Below, piece by piece: positions 46,352 through 57,323 of a DNA stretch of 64,000 nucleotides. A program made the translations under genes and the position numbers. Position 1 is the first letter of the stretch; every line of letters begins with the position of its first letter. The stretch is from Nocardioides rotundus (lineage in GTDB: Bacteria > Actinomycetota > Actinomycetes > Propionibacteriales > Nocardioidaceae), in NCBI RefSeq assembly GCF_019931675.1, contig NZ_CP082922.1, positions 2,619,001-2,683,000 on the forward strand. Reading direction: 5' to 3'. The notes under the pieces were generated by a model, which was given only the letters and a program-made list of their open reading frames with translations, was not told the origin of the DNA and made no database searches.

Positions 46352-47355
46352 GCGGTGGCGGCCTCCTCGGTCTCGGCGAGGCGGCGGGCCTGCTTGGCGG
46401 CGTACGCCGACGCGGCCTCGCGCACCCAGGCGCCCTCCTCGTGGGCGCGGCGCTTGTGCGCCATCCGCTCGGCGTTGCACGGGCCGCGGCCCTTGATCAC
46501 CTCGAAGAGCTCGGTGAAGTCGATCTCGCCGTGGTCGTAGTGGCCGCGCTCCTCGTTCCACCGCAGCTCGGGGTCGGGCAGGGTGAGCCCGAGCGCCTCG
46601 GCCTGCGGCACCGTCATGTCGATGAAGCGCTGGCGCAGCTCGTCGTTGGAGAAGCGCTTGATCCCCCAGGCCATGGACTGCGCGGTGTGGCCCTGGCCGG
46701 ACGCCTCGCCGCTGTCGGAGGGGCCGAACATCATCAGGCTCGGCCACCAGTAGCGGTCGACCGCGTCCTGGGCCATCGCGTGCTGCTCGGGGGTGCCGTG
46801 GGAGAGCGTGTGCAGGATCTCGAAGCCCTGCCGCTGGTGGAAGGACTCCTCCTTGCACACCCGCACCATCGCCCGGGCGTAGGGCCCGTAGGAGCACCGG
46901 CACAGCGGCACCTGGTTGGTGATCGCCGCCCCGTCGACCAGCCAGCCGATCGCGCCGACGTCGGCCCAGGTCAGGGTCGGGTAGTTGAAGATCGAGGAGT
47001 ACTTCTGCCGGCCGTCGTGCAGCTGGTCGATCAGGTCGGCCCGGTCCACGCCCAGCGTCTCGGCCCCGGCGTAGAGGTAGAGGCCGTGGCCGGCCTCGTC
47101 CTGCACCTTGGCCATCAGGATCGCCTTGCGGCGCAGGCTGGGCGCCCGACTGATCCAGTTGCCCTCCGGCTGCATCCCGATGATCTCCGAGTGCGCGTGC
47201 TGGGCCATCTGCCGGATCAGCGTGCGGCGATAGCCCTCGGGCATCTCGTCGCGCGGCTCGACCCGCCCCTCGCCGCCGACCAGAGCGCGGAACTCCGGCG
47301 TCTCGTCGTCGGCCAGCGGCGGCGCGCCGGTGGTGGTGAAGTCGTTGCCGTACAT
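46348..47355 (-). CDS. paaA: 1,2-phenylacetyl-CoA epoxidase catalytic subunit PaaA
   Basis: 335-residue di-iron oxygenase subunit that epoxidises the ring of phenylacetyl-CoA. '[20 protein letters not shown]' and '[20 protein letters not shown]' (ExxH iron motif) and '[20 protein letters not shown]' (second ExxH motif) carry the iron ligands. Starts at the ATG at 47355 as the first gene of paaABCDE. Downstream pathway genes (paaG, paaZ, paaJ, paaK) are not in this window. Confidence 0.97.
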   Translation of the reverse strand: MYGNDFTTTGAPPLADDETPEFRALVGGEGRVEPRDEMPEGYRRTLIRQMAQHAHSEIIGMQPEGNWISRAPSLRRKAILMAKVQDEAGHGLYLYAGAETLGVDRADLIDQLHDGRQKYSSIFNYPTLTWADVGAIGWLVDGAAITNQVPLCRCSYGPYARAMVRVCKEESFHQRQGFEILHTLSHGTPEQHAMAQDAVDRYWWPSLMMFGPSDSGEASGQGHTAQSMAWGIKRFSNDELRQRFIDMTVPQAEALGLTLPDPELRWNEERGHYDHGEIDFTELFEVIKGRGPCNAERMAHKRRAHEEGAWVREAASAYAAKQARRLAETEEAATA

Positions 47356-47404
47356 CGGGGCCAGCCTAGCCCAATGTGACAGATGTGTGCACCCCTGCCG
47401 CGTG

Positions 47405-47415
47405 GGTGTAACACC
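47405..47415. promoter_or_regulatory. candidate operator in the paaA / GNAT divergent promoter region
   Basis: GGTGTAACACC, an 11-bp palindrome, lies 50 bp upstream of paaA and 24 bp upstream of the divergent GNAT gene. A TetR-type PaaR repressor often controls paa operons, but no such regulator gene is in this window, so the assignment is only by position and symmetry. Confidence 0.3.
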
Positions 47416-47438
47416 GCGCCTGCTGGGAGACTGCCGCC

Positions 47439-47999
47439 ATGAGCAGCAGCCCCACCGCCGACGTCTCCGTCCGGGTCGCCTGGGCCGACGACGCCCCCGC
47501 GATCGCCCAGGTGCAGGGACGCGCCTGGCGGGCGTCGTACGCCGACCTGCTGCCCGCCGACGTGCTGGACTCCTTCGACACCGACGCCGTCGCCGCGGCC
47601 TGGCGCGAGCACCTCACCCGGCCGGCGGACGCGCGCAACCGGGTGCTGGTGGCCTTGGAGCACAACACCGTCGTCGGCTTCGCGCTCTGCTCCCCCGGCG
47701 CCGACCCCGACTGCGACCCGGTCGCCGACGGCGAGCTCTCCGAGATCACCGTCGACCCCGGCAAGCGCGGGCTCGGGCACGGCTCCCGGCTGTTGCAGGC
47801 GGGCGTGGACACCCTGGTCGCCGACCGGTTCACCCGCGCGGTCACCTGGGTGACCAGCACCGACGACGCCCTGCGCGGCTTCCTCACCGAGGCCGGCTGG
47901 GCGCCCGACGGCGCGCACCGCGAGCTGGACCTCGACGGCTCCGGCGACACCGTGGTGCGTCAGGTGCGGCTGCACACCGCGCTCGTCGACCCCGAGTGA
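47439..47999 (+). CDS. GNAT family N-acetyltransferase
   Basis: 186 residues from the ATG at 47439. '[20 protein letters not shown]' opens the fold and '[20 protein letters not shown]' contains the acetyl-CoA loop (R-G-L-G-H-G). '[20 protein letters not shown]' is the fourth strand/helix. The substrate is unknown. It is divergent from paaA; a link with phenylacetate metabolism is not supported by anything beyond position. Confidence 0.83.
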   Translation: MSSSPTADVSVRVAWADDAPAIAQVQGRAWRASYADLLPADVLDSFDTDAVAAAWREHLTRPADARNRVLVALEHNTVVGFALCSPGADPDCDPVADGELSEITVDPGKRGLGHGSRLLQAGVDTLVADRFTRAVTWVTSTDDALRGFLTEAGWAPDGAHRELDLDGSGDTVVRQVRLHTALVDPE

Positions 48000-48075
48000 C
48001 CACGGACCGGACGGCCTTGATTTCCTGCTCCACCCGGGGAGACTGGGAGCACCATCGCAGGGAGGGGATCTGCCG

Positions 48076-48279
48076 ATGTTCGGACCACTGCCACCCATCC
48101 ATCGCGCGCTGATCGTCGCCGGCTCGCTGGTCGTCTTCGTCGGGATCTGTTGGATCCTCGCCTACCAGTCCCCGACGGTGCTGACCGTCGTCGGCCCGAT
48201 CGTGGGGGTTCTGCTGGGCTCCCTGGTCGCGTGGGCGCTGCTGCACGGGCGCCAGGAGCGGAGGCCCACCGGCCGCTAG
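48076..48279 (+). CDS. small two-helix membrane protein
   Basis: 67 residues starting at the ATG at 48076. Two membrane segments ('ALIVAGSLVVFVGICWILA' and 'TVVGPIVGVLLGSLVAWAL') are followed by a basic cytoplasmic tail 'HGRQERRPTGR'. Not recognised as a named family. It lies between the GNAT gene and the AzlCD fusion (9 bp upstream of the latter), so it may be co-transcribed with that transporter. Confidence 0.65.
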   Translation: MFGPLPPIHRALIVAGSLVVFVGICWILAYQSPTVLTVVGPIVGVLLGSLVAWALLHGRQERRPTGR

Positions 48280-48288
48280 GCTCGGGCG

Positions 48289-49323
48289 GTGTCCGATGCC
48301 GCCCCCGCCGCCTGGCCGGCCGAGCGCCGCGCCATCGTCCGGGACTCGCTCGCGGTCGGGCTGGCCACCGGCGCCTACGGCACCGGCTTCGGCGCGATCT
48401 CGGTCGCCTCGGGTCTGAGCGTGTGGCAGACCTGCGTGCTGTCGCTGCTGATGTTCACCGGCGCCTCGCAGTTCGCCTTCGTCGGCGTGGTCGCCTCGGG
48501 CGGGAGCTCGGTGTCGGCCGCCACGACCGCGCTGCTGCTCGGCACCCGGAACACGCTCTACGGGCTGCGGATGGCGCCGCTCCTCGGCTTCCGCGGCGCA
48601 GCGAGGATCGGTGCCGCCCAGGTGCTGATCGACGAGTCGACGGCGATGGGGGTCACCCGGGACTCCCGGCGCGCCGCCCGCACCGGGTTCCTCACCACCG
48701 GGCTGTCCATCTTCGTGCTGTGGAACCTCTTCACCTTCCTCGGCGCGGTCGCCGGCGACCTGATCGGCGACCCCCGCACCTACGGCCTGGACGCCGCGGT
48801 CGGCGCGGCGTTCCTGGCCCTGCTCTGGCCGCGGCTGACCGACCGGCGCAACCGGATGGTCGCCGTGCTCGCGGCCGCGCTCGCGCTCGCGATCGCCGGC
48901 GTGGTGCCTGCCGGCGTGCCGGTGCTGGCCGCGGGCGGCGTCGCGCTGATCGCCGGGCTGCTCAGCCGGGGCGGCGACTCGACCGACGTACCCACCGACG
49001 AGCCCGACCACAGGAGGACTGCCCTGATGTGGACCGCGGTCGTGCTGGCCGGCGTCGGCTGCTACCTGCTCAAGCTCGCCGGCCTCTCGGTGCCCTCGCG
49101 GGTGCTCGAGCGGCCGGTGGTCGAGCGGATCGCCGACCTGATGCCGGTCGCGCTGCTCGCGGCGCTGATCGCGGTGCAGGTCTTCGTCACCGACCAGCGA
49201 CTGGTGCTGGACGCACGGGCGGCGGCGCTGGGCTTCGCGTTCGTGGCGCTGCTGCTGCGCGCGCCGTTCCTCGTCGTGGTGGTCGGCGCCGCGGTGCTGG
49301 CGGCGCTGCTGCGGCTGCTCTGA
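48289..49323 (+). CDS. AzlC-AzlD fusion, branched-chain amino acid exporter
   Basis: 344 residues from a GTG at 48289. Residues 1-235 are AzlC-like ('VGLATGAYGTGFGAISVASG', 'LSLLMFTGASQFAFVGVVAS', 'GTRNTLYGLRMAPLLGFRGA') with about seven membrane segments. Residues 247-344 are AzlD-like ('WTAVVLAGVGCYLLKLAGLS', then three more membrane segments). The two subunits of this exporter are normally separate overlapping genes; here there is no stop between them. A perfect AGGAGG at 49012 stands 9 bp before an in-frame ATG at 49027, exactly where a separate AzlD would begin. Fusion, dual translation or a lost stop are possible. Confidence 0.86.
   Translation: MSDAAPAAWPAERRAIVRDSLAVGLATGAYGTGFGAISVASGLSVWQTCVLSLLMFTGASQFAFVGVVASGGSSVSAATTALLLGTRNTLYGLRMAPLLGFRGAARIGAAQVLIDESTAMGVTRDSRRAARTGFLTTGLSIFVLWNLFTFLGAVAGDLIGDPRTYGLDAAVGAAFLALLWPRLTDRRNRMVAVLAAALALAIAGVVPAGVPVLAAGGVALIAGLLSRGGDSTDVPTDEPDHRRTALMWTAVVLAGVGCYLLKLAGLSVPSRVLERPVVERIADLMPVALLAALIAVQVFVTDQRLVLDARAAALGFAFVALLLRAPFLVVVVGAAVLAALLRLL
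49012..49029 (+). promoter_or_regulatory. internal Shine-Dalgarno and start codon for a separate AzlD
   Basis: AGGAGG (49012-49017) lies 9 bp upstream of an in-frame ATG (49027) inside the AzlC-AzlD open frame. Spacing and strength are optimal, and the ATG falls at the AzlD domain boundary. A 98-residue AzlD could be made from this start in addition to the fused protein. Confidence 0.6.
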
Positions 49324-49332
49324 GCCGGGCTC

Positions 49333-51255
<1,923 letters not shown>

Positions 51256-51260
<5 letters not shown>

Positions 51261-51636
51261 CCCCCGTGCGGCGCCCGGCTGGCACCTCGATGCGGCTCAA
51301 CGTGGTGGCGTGCTGGTGCGCCCGGTTGATCGTGGAGTCCACCGACACGTCCCACTCGACCTGCCCGGCGGCGTCGGCTTCGGCGACCAGCCGGGCATGT
51401 ACCTTGTCCCACGTTCCGTCGGTGCTGAACCGCTTGTGGCGCTTCCAGATCGTCTGCCACGGGCCGAAGGACTCGGGCAGGTCCCGCCACGCCACCCCGG
51501 TCCGGAACCGGTAGACGATGCCCTCGATCACCTGTCGGTGATCGCGAAACGGCCGACCCCGCTGGCCGTCCGAGGAGGGCATCAACGGCTCGATCCGAGC
51601 CCACTGAGCGTCAGTCAGCACCGCAGAACGCGACAT
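51256..51636 (-). CDS. IS5/IS427 transposase, N-terminal part (orfA)
   Basis: 126 residues starting at the ATG at 51636. 'LTDAQWARIEPLMPSSDGQR', 'DHRQVIEGIVYRFRTGVAWR' and 'FGPWQTIWKRHKRFSTDGTW' form the DUF4096/IS5 N-terminal domain; 'WDVSVDSTINRAHQHATT' carries the first catalytic Asp. The frame ends at TGA just past the G6 run (51260-51265). OrfA-orfB shifting at such homopolymers is normal for this IS subgroup, but a mutation is also possible. Confidence 0.87.
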
Positions 51637-51682
51637 GCGTCAACAATCCCGGCTCGACCCCGCGTTCTTTGGGAGACACGCC

Positions 51683-53047
51683 CTAGGGCCCGACGAGCGC
51701 CAGCACCTCGCCACCGCCCAGCAGCTCGCCCGCGAGCTCGCCGACCTCGTCCACGGTGACGGCGTCGATCCGGTGCAGGATCTCGTCCAGGGTGAGCAGC
51801 TCGGTGCCGAAGAGCTCGGCCTTGCCGAGGCGGAACATCCGCGAGCCGGAGTCCTCCAGGCCGAGCACCAGGCCGCCGCGCAGCTGGCCCTGGCCGCGCT
51901 CGACCTCCTCGGGGGTCAGCCCGTCGGCCGCGACGGAGGCGAGCTCGTGGCGCACGACGTCGAGCAGGGCGTCCTGCCGCGCCGGGAGGCAGCCCGCGGC
52001 CACGCCCAGCAGGCCGGCATCGGCGTGCTGTCCGGTGAAGGAGTAGACCGAGTAGGCCAGGCCGCGCCGCTCCCGGACCTCCTGGAAGAGCCGGGAGGAC
52101 GTGCTCCCGCCGAGGGCCGTGCTGAGCACGCCCAGCGCGAAGCGGCGCGGGTCGGTGCGGGTCAGGCCGCGGCCGCCGAGGACCAGGTTGACCTGCTCGA
52201 AGGGGCGGTGGGCGGTCGCCGTCCCCGGGCGGACGCGGCGCGCGTCCAGCCGCTGCGGGACGGTCGCGGGCTCCGCCGTACCGTCCAGGAAGCCGTCGCG
52301 GTCGAAGGCCGCGGCGACCTGCCGGACCACGGCGGCATGGTCGATGTTGCCGGCGACGGAGACCACCAGGGTCTCCGGGCGGTAGTGGCGCTGCCAGAAG
52401 CGGTGCACCTGGTCGCGGGTGAGCGCCTCGATCGAGGCGGTGGTGCCGGCGATCGGACGGCCCAGCGGCGAGTCGCCCCACGCCTGCAGGGCGAACAGGT
52501 TGTGCACGACGTCGTCGGGGTCGTCGTCGTGCATGGCGATCTCGTCGAGGATCACCTGGCGCTCGGCCTCGACGTCGGGCTCGGCCAGCACCGAGGCGGT
52601 GACCATGTCGCCGAGCACGTCGATGGCGACCGGCAGGTCCTCGTCCAGCGTGCGGGCGTGGAAGCAGGTGTAGTCCTTCGCGGTGAACGCGTTGAACTCC
52701 CCGCCGACCTGGTCCAGGGCGACGGAGATGTCCAGGGCGCTGCGCGTGTGCGTGCCCTTGAAGAGCAGGTGCTCGAGGAAGTGCGAGCAGCCGTGCAGCG
52801 CGCCGCTCTCGTGCCGGGAGCCCACACCGGCCCACACGCCGACCGACGCGGAGCGGACCCCGGCCATCTCCTCGGTGACGATCCGCAGGCCGCTGGGCAG
52901 CACGCTACGGCGGACCCGGGAGGTGACCCGGCCGTCGGCGTCGCGGGTGGTGTGCACGACGCGGGTACGGCGACCCGGCCGGGAAGCGGCCGGCCGGCCA
53001 GCAGAGGTCTGCTGGCCGGCCGGAACGCGGGTGGATCTCGCGGTCAC
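51683..53047 (-). CDS. M16 family zinc metallopeptidase
   Basis: 454-residue processing-peptidase-like M16 protein. The inverted zinc motif HxxEH is 'HFLEH' at residues 89-93 and the distal Glu lies in '[17 protein letters not shown]'. '[20 protein letters not shown]' and the C-terminal non-catalytic half ('[20 protein letters not shown]') complete the fold. The GTG start overlaps the pnp stop by 4 bp, the conserved pnp-peptidase coupling of actinobacteria. The TAG stop is formed by the TA target duplication and the first base of the IS element; before insertion the stop was also TAG, so the protein is unchanged. Confidence 0.93.
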   Translation of the reverse strand: MTARSTRVPAGQQTSAGRPAASRPGRRTRVVHTTRDADGRVTSRVRRSVLPSGLRIVTEEMAGVRSASVGVWAGVGSRHESGALHGCSHFLEHLLFKGTHTRSALDISVALDQVGGEFNAFTAKDYTCFHARTLDEDLPVAIDVLGDMVTASVLAEPDVEAERQVILDEIAMHDDDPDDVVHNLFALQAWGDSPLGRPIAGTTASIEALTRDQVHRFWQRHYRPETLVVSVAGNIDHAAVVRQVAAAFDRDGFLDGTAEPATVPQRLDARRVRPGTATAHRPFEQVNLVLGGRGLTRTDPRRFALGVLSTALGGSTSSRLFQEVRERRGLAYSVYSFTGQHADAGLLGVAAGCLPARQDALLDVVRHELASVAADGLTPEEVERGQGQLRGGLVLGLEDSGSRMFRLGKAELFGTELLTLDEILHRIDAVTVDEVGELAGELLGGGEVLALVGP

Positions 53048-55281
53048 TGCGCCTCCGTGACCTCCGCGGGAGCCTCATCGGAGGCCTCCGAGGTCTCGGA
53101 CTCCTCGACCACCGGGACCAGCGACAGCTTGCCGCGGTCGTCGATCTCGGCGATCTCGACCTGGACCTTCTGGCCCACGGAGACGACGTCCTCGACGGCC
53201 TCGACCCGCTTGCCGCTGGCCAGGGCGCGCAGCTTGCTGATGTGCAGCAGGCCGTCCTTGCCGGGCAGCAGCGAGACGAACGCACCGAAGTTCGTCGTCT
53301 TGACCACGGTGCCGAGGTAGCGCTCGCCGACCTCGGGCATCGTCGGGTTGGCGATCGCGTTGACGGCGGCCTTGGCGGCCTCGGCGGCCTCGCCGCTGGT
53401 GGCGCCGATGTAGACGGTGCCGTCGTCCTCGATCGAGACGCTCGCGCCCGTGTCGTCCTGGATCTGGTTGATCACCTTGCCCTTGGGGCCGATGACCTCG
53501 CCGATCTTGTCGACGGGCACCATCACGGTGATGATCCGCGGCGCGTGCATCGACATCTCCTCCGGAGCGTCGATCGCCTCGGCCATCACGTCCAGGATCG
53601 TCATCCGGGCGTCGCGGGCCTGGGTGAGCGCCTGGCCGAGCACCTCGGCGGGGATGCCGTCGAGCTTGGTGTCGAGCTGGAGCGCGGTGACGAACTCACG
53701 GGTGCCGGCGACCTTGAAGTCCATGTCGCCGAAGGCGTCCTCGGCGCCGAGGATGTCGGTCAGCGCGACGTACTCGGTCTTGCCGTCGACCTCGCCGGAG
53801 ATGAGGCCCATCGCGATGCCGGCCACCGGCGCCTTGAGGGGCACGCCGGCCTGCAGCAGCGACAGCGTCGAGGCGCAGACCGAGCCCATCGAGGTGGAGC
53901 CGTTGGAGCCCATCGCCTCCGACAGCTGGCGGATCGCGTAGGGGAACTCCTCGCGGTCCGGCAGCACCGGCAGCAGCGCCCGGCGGGCGAGCGCGCCGTG
54001 GCCGACCTCGCGGCGCTTGGGCGAGCCGACCCGGCCGGTCTCACCGGTGGAGAACGGCGGGAAGACGTACTTGTGCATGTAGCGGCGGTGCTTCTCCGGG
54101 GAGAGCGTGTCCAGCTGCTGCTCCATCTTCAGCATGTCCAGCGTGGTGACACCCAGGATCTGGGTCTCGCCGCGCTCGAACAGCGCCGAGCCGTGCACCC
54201 GCGGGAGCACGCCGACCTCGGCGTGCAGCGGACGGATGTCGGCCAGGCCGCGGCCGTCGATACGGACCTTCTCGCGCAGCACGCGGTCGCGCACCAGCGA
54301 CTTGGTCAGCGCGCGGAACGCGGCGCCGATCTCCTTCTCCCGACCCTCGAAGTCGGCGGCGTGCCGCTCGACCAGCCCGGCCTTGATCTCGTCGAGGCGC
54401 TCCTCGCGCTCCTGCTTGCCGGCGATGGTGAGGGCGGACGCGGTGTCGTCCTTCGCGGAGGACTCGACGGCGTTGTAGACGTCGTCCTCGAACTCCAGGA
54501 AGACCGGGAACTCCTCGACCGGCTTGGCGGCCTCGGCGGCGAGCTGCTGCTGGGCCTCGACCAGCTGCTTGATGAACGGCTTGGCGGCGTCCAGGCCGCC
54601 CGCCACGACCTCCTCGGTCGGGGCCTGCTGGCCACCGCGGACCAGCTCGACGGTCTGCTCGGTGGCCTCGGCCTCGACCATCATGATCGCGACGTCGCCG
54701 GTCTCGGTCACCCGGCCGGCCACGACCATGTCGAAGACGGCCGACTCGAGCTGCTCGTGGGTCGGGAACGCGACCCACTGGCCGTCGATCAGCGCCATCC
54801 GCACGCCGCCGATCGGGCCGGAGAACGGCAGGCCGGACAGCTGGGTGGACATCGACGCGGCGTTGATCGCCAGCACGTCGTAGGGCATGTTCTGGTCCAG
54901 CGCCAGCACGGTGATGACGACCTGGACCTCGTTGCGCAGGCCCTTCTTGAAGGTCGGGCGCAGGGGGCGGTCGATCAGCCGGCAGGTGAGGATCGCGTCC
55001 TCGCCCGGGCGACCCTCGGAGCGGAAGAACGAGCCGGGGATCTGCCCGATCGCGTACATCCGCTCCTCGACGTCGACCGTCAGCGGGAAGAAGTCGAAGT
55101 GGTCCTTGGGCTGCTTGGAGGCCGTCGTGGCCGAGAGCAGCATGGTGTCGTCGTCGAGGTACGCCGTCACGGAGCCGGCGGCCTGACGGGCCAGGAGGCC
55201 GGTCTCGAACTTGACCTTGCGCTGGCCGAAGGTGCCGTTGTCGAGAACGGTCTCGACAGCGGAGATGGTGGGTTCACTCAT
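53044..55281 (-). CDS. pnp: polyribonucleotide nucleotidyltransferase (PNPase)
   Basis: 745-residue phosphorolytic 3'-5' exoribonuclease. Two RNase PH domains (about residues 12-145 and 330-540; '[20 protein letters not shown]', '[18 protein letters not shown]', '[20 protein letters not shown]', '[19 protein letters not shown]') flank a helical domain. A KH domain ('[20 protein letters not shown]') and an S1 domain ('[20 protein letters not shown]') follow, then an acidic tail. Start ATG at 55281. The 266-bp leader between rpsO and pnp contains several hairpins, in line with the post-transcriptional autoregulation known for pnp. Confidence 0.97.
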   Translation of the reverse strand: MSEPTISAVETVLDNGTFGQRKVKFETGLLARQAAGSVTAYLDDDTMLLSATTASKQPKDHFDFFPLTVDVEERMYAIGQIPGSFFRSEGRPGEDAILTCRLIDRPLRPTFKKGLRNEVQVVITVLALDQNMPYDVLAINAASMSTQLSGLPFSGPIGGVRMALIDGQWVAFPTHEQLESAVFDMVVAGRVTETGDVAIMMVEAEATEQTVELVRGGQQAPTEEVVAGGLDAAKPFIKQLVEAQQQLAAEAAKPVEEFPVFLEFEDDVYNAVESSAKDDTASALTIAGKQEREERLDEIKAGLVERHAADFEGREKEIGAAFRALTKSLVRDRVLREKVRIDGRGLADIRPLHAEVGVLPRVHGSALFERGETQILGVTTLDMLKMEQQLDTLSPEKHRRYMHKYVFPPFSTGETGRVGSPKRREVGHGALARRALLPVLPDREEFPYAIRQLSEAMGSNGSTSMGSVCASTLSLLQAGVPLKAPVAGIAMGLISGEVDGKTEYVALTDILGAEDAFGDMDFKVAGTREFVTALQLDTKLDGIPAEVLGQALTQARDARMTILDVMAEAIDAPEEMSMHAPRIITVMVPVDKIGEVIGPKGKVINQIQDDTGASVSIEDDGTVYIGATSGEAAEAAKAAVNAIANPTMPEVGERYLGTVVKTTNFGAFVSLLPGKDGLLHISKLRALASGKRVEAVEDVVSVGQKVQVEIAEIDDRGKLSLVPVVEESETSEASDEAPAEVTEAQ

Positions 55282-55339
55282 GTAGTGGAGCCCTGCTTTC
55301 TTGGTCGCGGAGCGATCCGCGAACGCCCGGCAGCAAACT

Positions 55340-55410
55340 CTGGTCCCCGCTCGGGACCAGGCCGGTCTTCGATCGAGGCCCGCGGGATCCTCCTGCTTCT
55401 CGAGATCCCG
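55340..55410 (-). promoter_or_regulatory. hairpin-rich pnp leader
   Basis: Two clear stems lie in the pnp 5' leader: CTGGTCCC (55340-55347) with GGGACCAG (55353-55360), and CGGGATC (55383-55389) with GATCCCG (55404-55410). In other bacteria PNPase controls its own mRNA through leader stem-loops; these are candidates for the same here. Confidence 0.5.
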
Positions 55411-55511
55411 AAGGCCACTACCGAGGACCGGGCCGAAGGTTGCGCGGGTCGCTCCTGGGATGTGGATGTTCAGTTGTGGGTCCGAGACGACGATAGCGCC
55501 CGGATGTGACG

Positions 55512-55541
55512 GGAGCGGCCCCCCGTGCGGGGAGCCGCTCC
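55512..55541 (-). terminator. hairpin directly after rpsO
   Basis: GGAGCGGC and its complement GCCGCTCC enclose a further CCCC/GGGG pairing, about 12-13 bp of stem, beginning 6 nt after the rpsO stop. No T-tract follows, so it may be a partial terminator, a processing site or a 3' stabiliser between rpsO and pnp. Confidence 0.55.
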
Positions 55542-55547
55542 ACGAAG

Positions 55548-55823
55548 TCAGCGACGCAGGCCGAGGCGCTCGACCAACGAGCGGTAGCGCTCGATGTCGG
55601 TCTTCTGCAGGTAGTTGAGCAGACGACGGCGCTGGCCCACGAGCAGCAGCAGGCCACGACGGCTGTGGTGGTCGTGCTTGTGCTGCTTGAGGTGCTCGGT
55701 GAGGTGGGCGATGCGGTGGCTGAGCAGCGCGACCTGCACCTCGGGCGAACCGGTGTCGCCCTCGGTGGTGGCGTACTCGGCGATGATCTTCTTCTTGGTC
55801 TCCGCGTCGGTTCCTACAGCCAT
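55548..55823 (-). CDS. rpsO: 30S ribosomal protein S15
   Basis: 91 residues, slightly longer than the common 89. '[20 protein letters not shown]', '[20 protein letters not shown]', '[20 protein letters not shown]' and '[13 protein letters not shown]' are the highly conserved S15 core that binds the central domain of 16S rRNA. ATG at 55823. Followed by pnp on the same strand, the classic order. Confidence 0.98.
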   Translation of the reverse strand: MAVGTDAETKKKIIAEYATTEGDTGSPEVQVALLSHRIAHLTEHLKQHKHDHHSRRGLLLLVGQRRRLLNYLQKTDIERYRSLVERLGLRR

Positions 55824-55933
55824 GCGGGGGCTCCTTCCGGTGTCTCGTTGCGCGGCGCGCCGGGGCCTGTTCACCCGGGCACTCTGGTTCCGCGGCCGAT
55901 TGCATACGGCGAATGAGCAACCTGGAGAGGCTA

Positions 55934-56929
55934 TCAGCGGCGCGGTCGCTGCGGTAAATCCACAGGCGACGTCACGGCCGGGACGCGGGCCTCGGCCGGC
56001 TCCGGGAGCGCCGCCTCCTGCCCCGGTCCGCGCTCGGCGAGCGGGAAGACGTTGCGGCGAGCGACGTCGCCCAGCAGCCAAGGGAGGAGGACCACCCGTC
56101 CGCGGGCACAGTAGTCGGCGACGTCCATCGGGCGACCGGCCTGGTCGAAGAGCTGGATCCCGACCAGCGGGCGGCCCTGGGCGTCGTACGCCTGCACGTT
56201 GCAGACCTGCCGGCCCCGGTTGACCACGCCGTACCCCCGGGTGGCCCTCAGCGGGTCGGTGAAGTCGTAGCCCAGGATCCGCGCACTGCTGTCCAGGCTC
56301 TGCCTCTGCGCCGCCTCCGTGGCGAAGGGGACCATCACCAAGGCGAAGGCGTTGAGGAGCACGAGCAGCACGCGAGCCAGCGGGCCTCGGCTCCCGGCGG
56401 GAGCGGCGCCCGGCCAGAGGCGCCCGAGGCCGACCAGGACGCTGCCCACCACGGCCAGCCCGAGCAGGGCGAAGCCCACGAACGGCTCCACTCCCGGCAC
56501 CAGCAGCAGGCCCCTGGTCGACCAGCCCGGCAGCAGCCGGGCCACGAGCACGACGGCCACCCACGCGCGCACCACCCACCAGACGGGGCGAAGCGCCGCG
56601 ATCACGGGCCAGACGGCCGCCATGGCCGGCCGCTCGGCCAGGTCGTCCCAGCCGGCTCGCAGGGCGTCCATCCGGACCGCGAGCCCGCGTCTGCGACGGG
56701 CGCGCCCCTCCGGCGGCAGGCCGGCCGCGGCCCGCAGCTCCGCGGCATAGGCGGCCGGGTCGCCGAGCACACCCCCGCCGTGCTCGGCGACCTGCTCGTC
56801 CAGGTCGGCCTCCAGGCCGGCCAGGAGCTCCTCGGCGTCCTCCGGCGGGAGGTCCGCCAGATGGGCCGCGACGGCGGCCACGAATCGGGAGACCTCGGGC
56901 CGCGCCCGCAGCCCCTGCGTGTTCGTCAT
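55934..56929 (-). CDS. membrane protein with HAAS/DUF1700-like N-terminus, partner of PadR regulator
   Basis: 331 residues. The N-terminal ~75 residues ('[20 protein letters not shown]', '[20 protein letters not shown]') have the HAAS/DUF1700 pattern typical of membrane proteins encoded after PadR regulators. At least four membrane segments follow between residues ~105 and 205 ('[19 protein letters not shown]', '[20 protein letters not shown]', '[16 protein letters not shown]'), then a ~110-residue C-terminal domain outside the membrane. The start overlaps the padR stop by 4 bp. A signalling or stress role is inferred from this pairing only. Confidence 0.78.
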   Translation of the reverse strand: MTNTQGLRARPEVSRFVAAVAAHLADLPPEDAEELLAGLEADLDEQVAEHGGGVLGDPAAYAAELRAAAGLPPEGRARRRRGLAVRMDALRAGWDDLAERPAMAAVWPVIAALRPVWWVVRAWVAVVLVARLLPGWSTRGLLLVPGVEPFVGFALLGLAVVGSVLVGLGRLWPGAAPAGSRGPLARVLLVLLNAFALVMVPFATEAAQRQSLDSSARILGYDFTDPLRATRGYGVVNRGRQVCNVQAYDAQGRPLVGIQLFDQAGRPMDVADYCARGRVVLLPWLLGDVARRNVFPLAERGPGQEAALPEPAEARVPAVTSPVDLPQRPRR

Positions 56930-57255
56930 GCGGGAACCTCCGTGTCCAGCAGTCGGGTGACGACCGTCGAGAAGTCGTGCCAGTCATCGCGCTGCTGCTT
57001 GAGCTGGGCGCGGCCGGCCGGGGTGATGCCGTAGTACTTCCTGTGCGGTCCCTCCTCGGAGGGCATGACATAGGAGGTCAGCGCGCCGGCGGCGTAGAGC
57101 CGGCGCAGGGTGCCGTAGACCGAGGCGTCGCCGACGTCGTCGAGCCCGGCGGCACGCAGGCGGCGCACGACGTCGTAGCCGTAGCCGTCCTCGTCGTCGA
57201 CCACCGCCAGCACGGCGAGGTCGAGCACTCCCTTGAGGAGCTGCGTGGTGTCCAT
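56926..57255 (-). CDS. PadR family transcriptional regulator
   Basis: 109 residues from the ATG at 57255. The winged helix-turn-helix covers '[20 protein letters not shown]', '[20 protein letters not shown]', '[20 protein letters not shown]' and '[20 protein letters not shown]'; one C-terminal helix serves for dimerisation. PadR proteins usually repress their own operon and an adjacent membrane protein gene, which is the case in this layout (ATGA overlap with the next gene). Confidence 0.93.
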   Translation of the reverse strand: MDTTQLLKGVLDLAVLAVVDDEDGYGYDVVRRLRAAGLDDVGDASVYGTLRRLYAAGALTSYVMPSEEGPHRKYYGITPAGRAQLKQQRDDWHDFSTVVTRLLDTEVPA

Positions 57256-57323
57256 GCACGGCACAGTACTCCGCATCGCGCAGTAGCGCCGATGACACGC
57301 CACCTTCCGGCGTGTCGGCCGCC

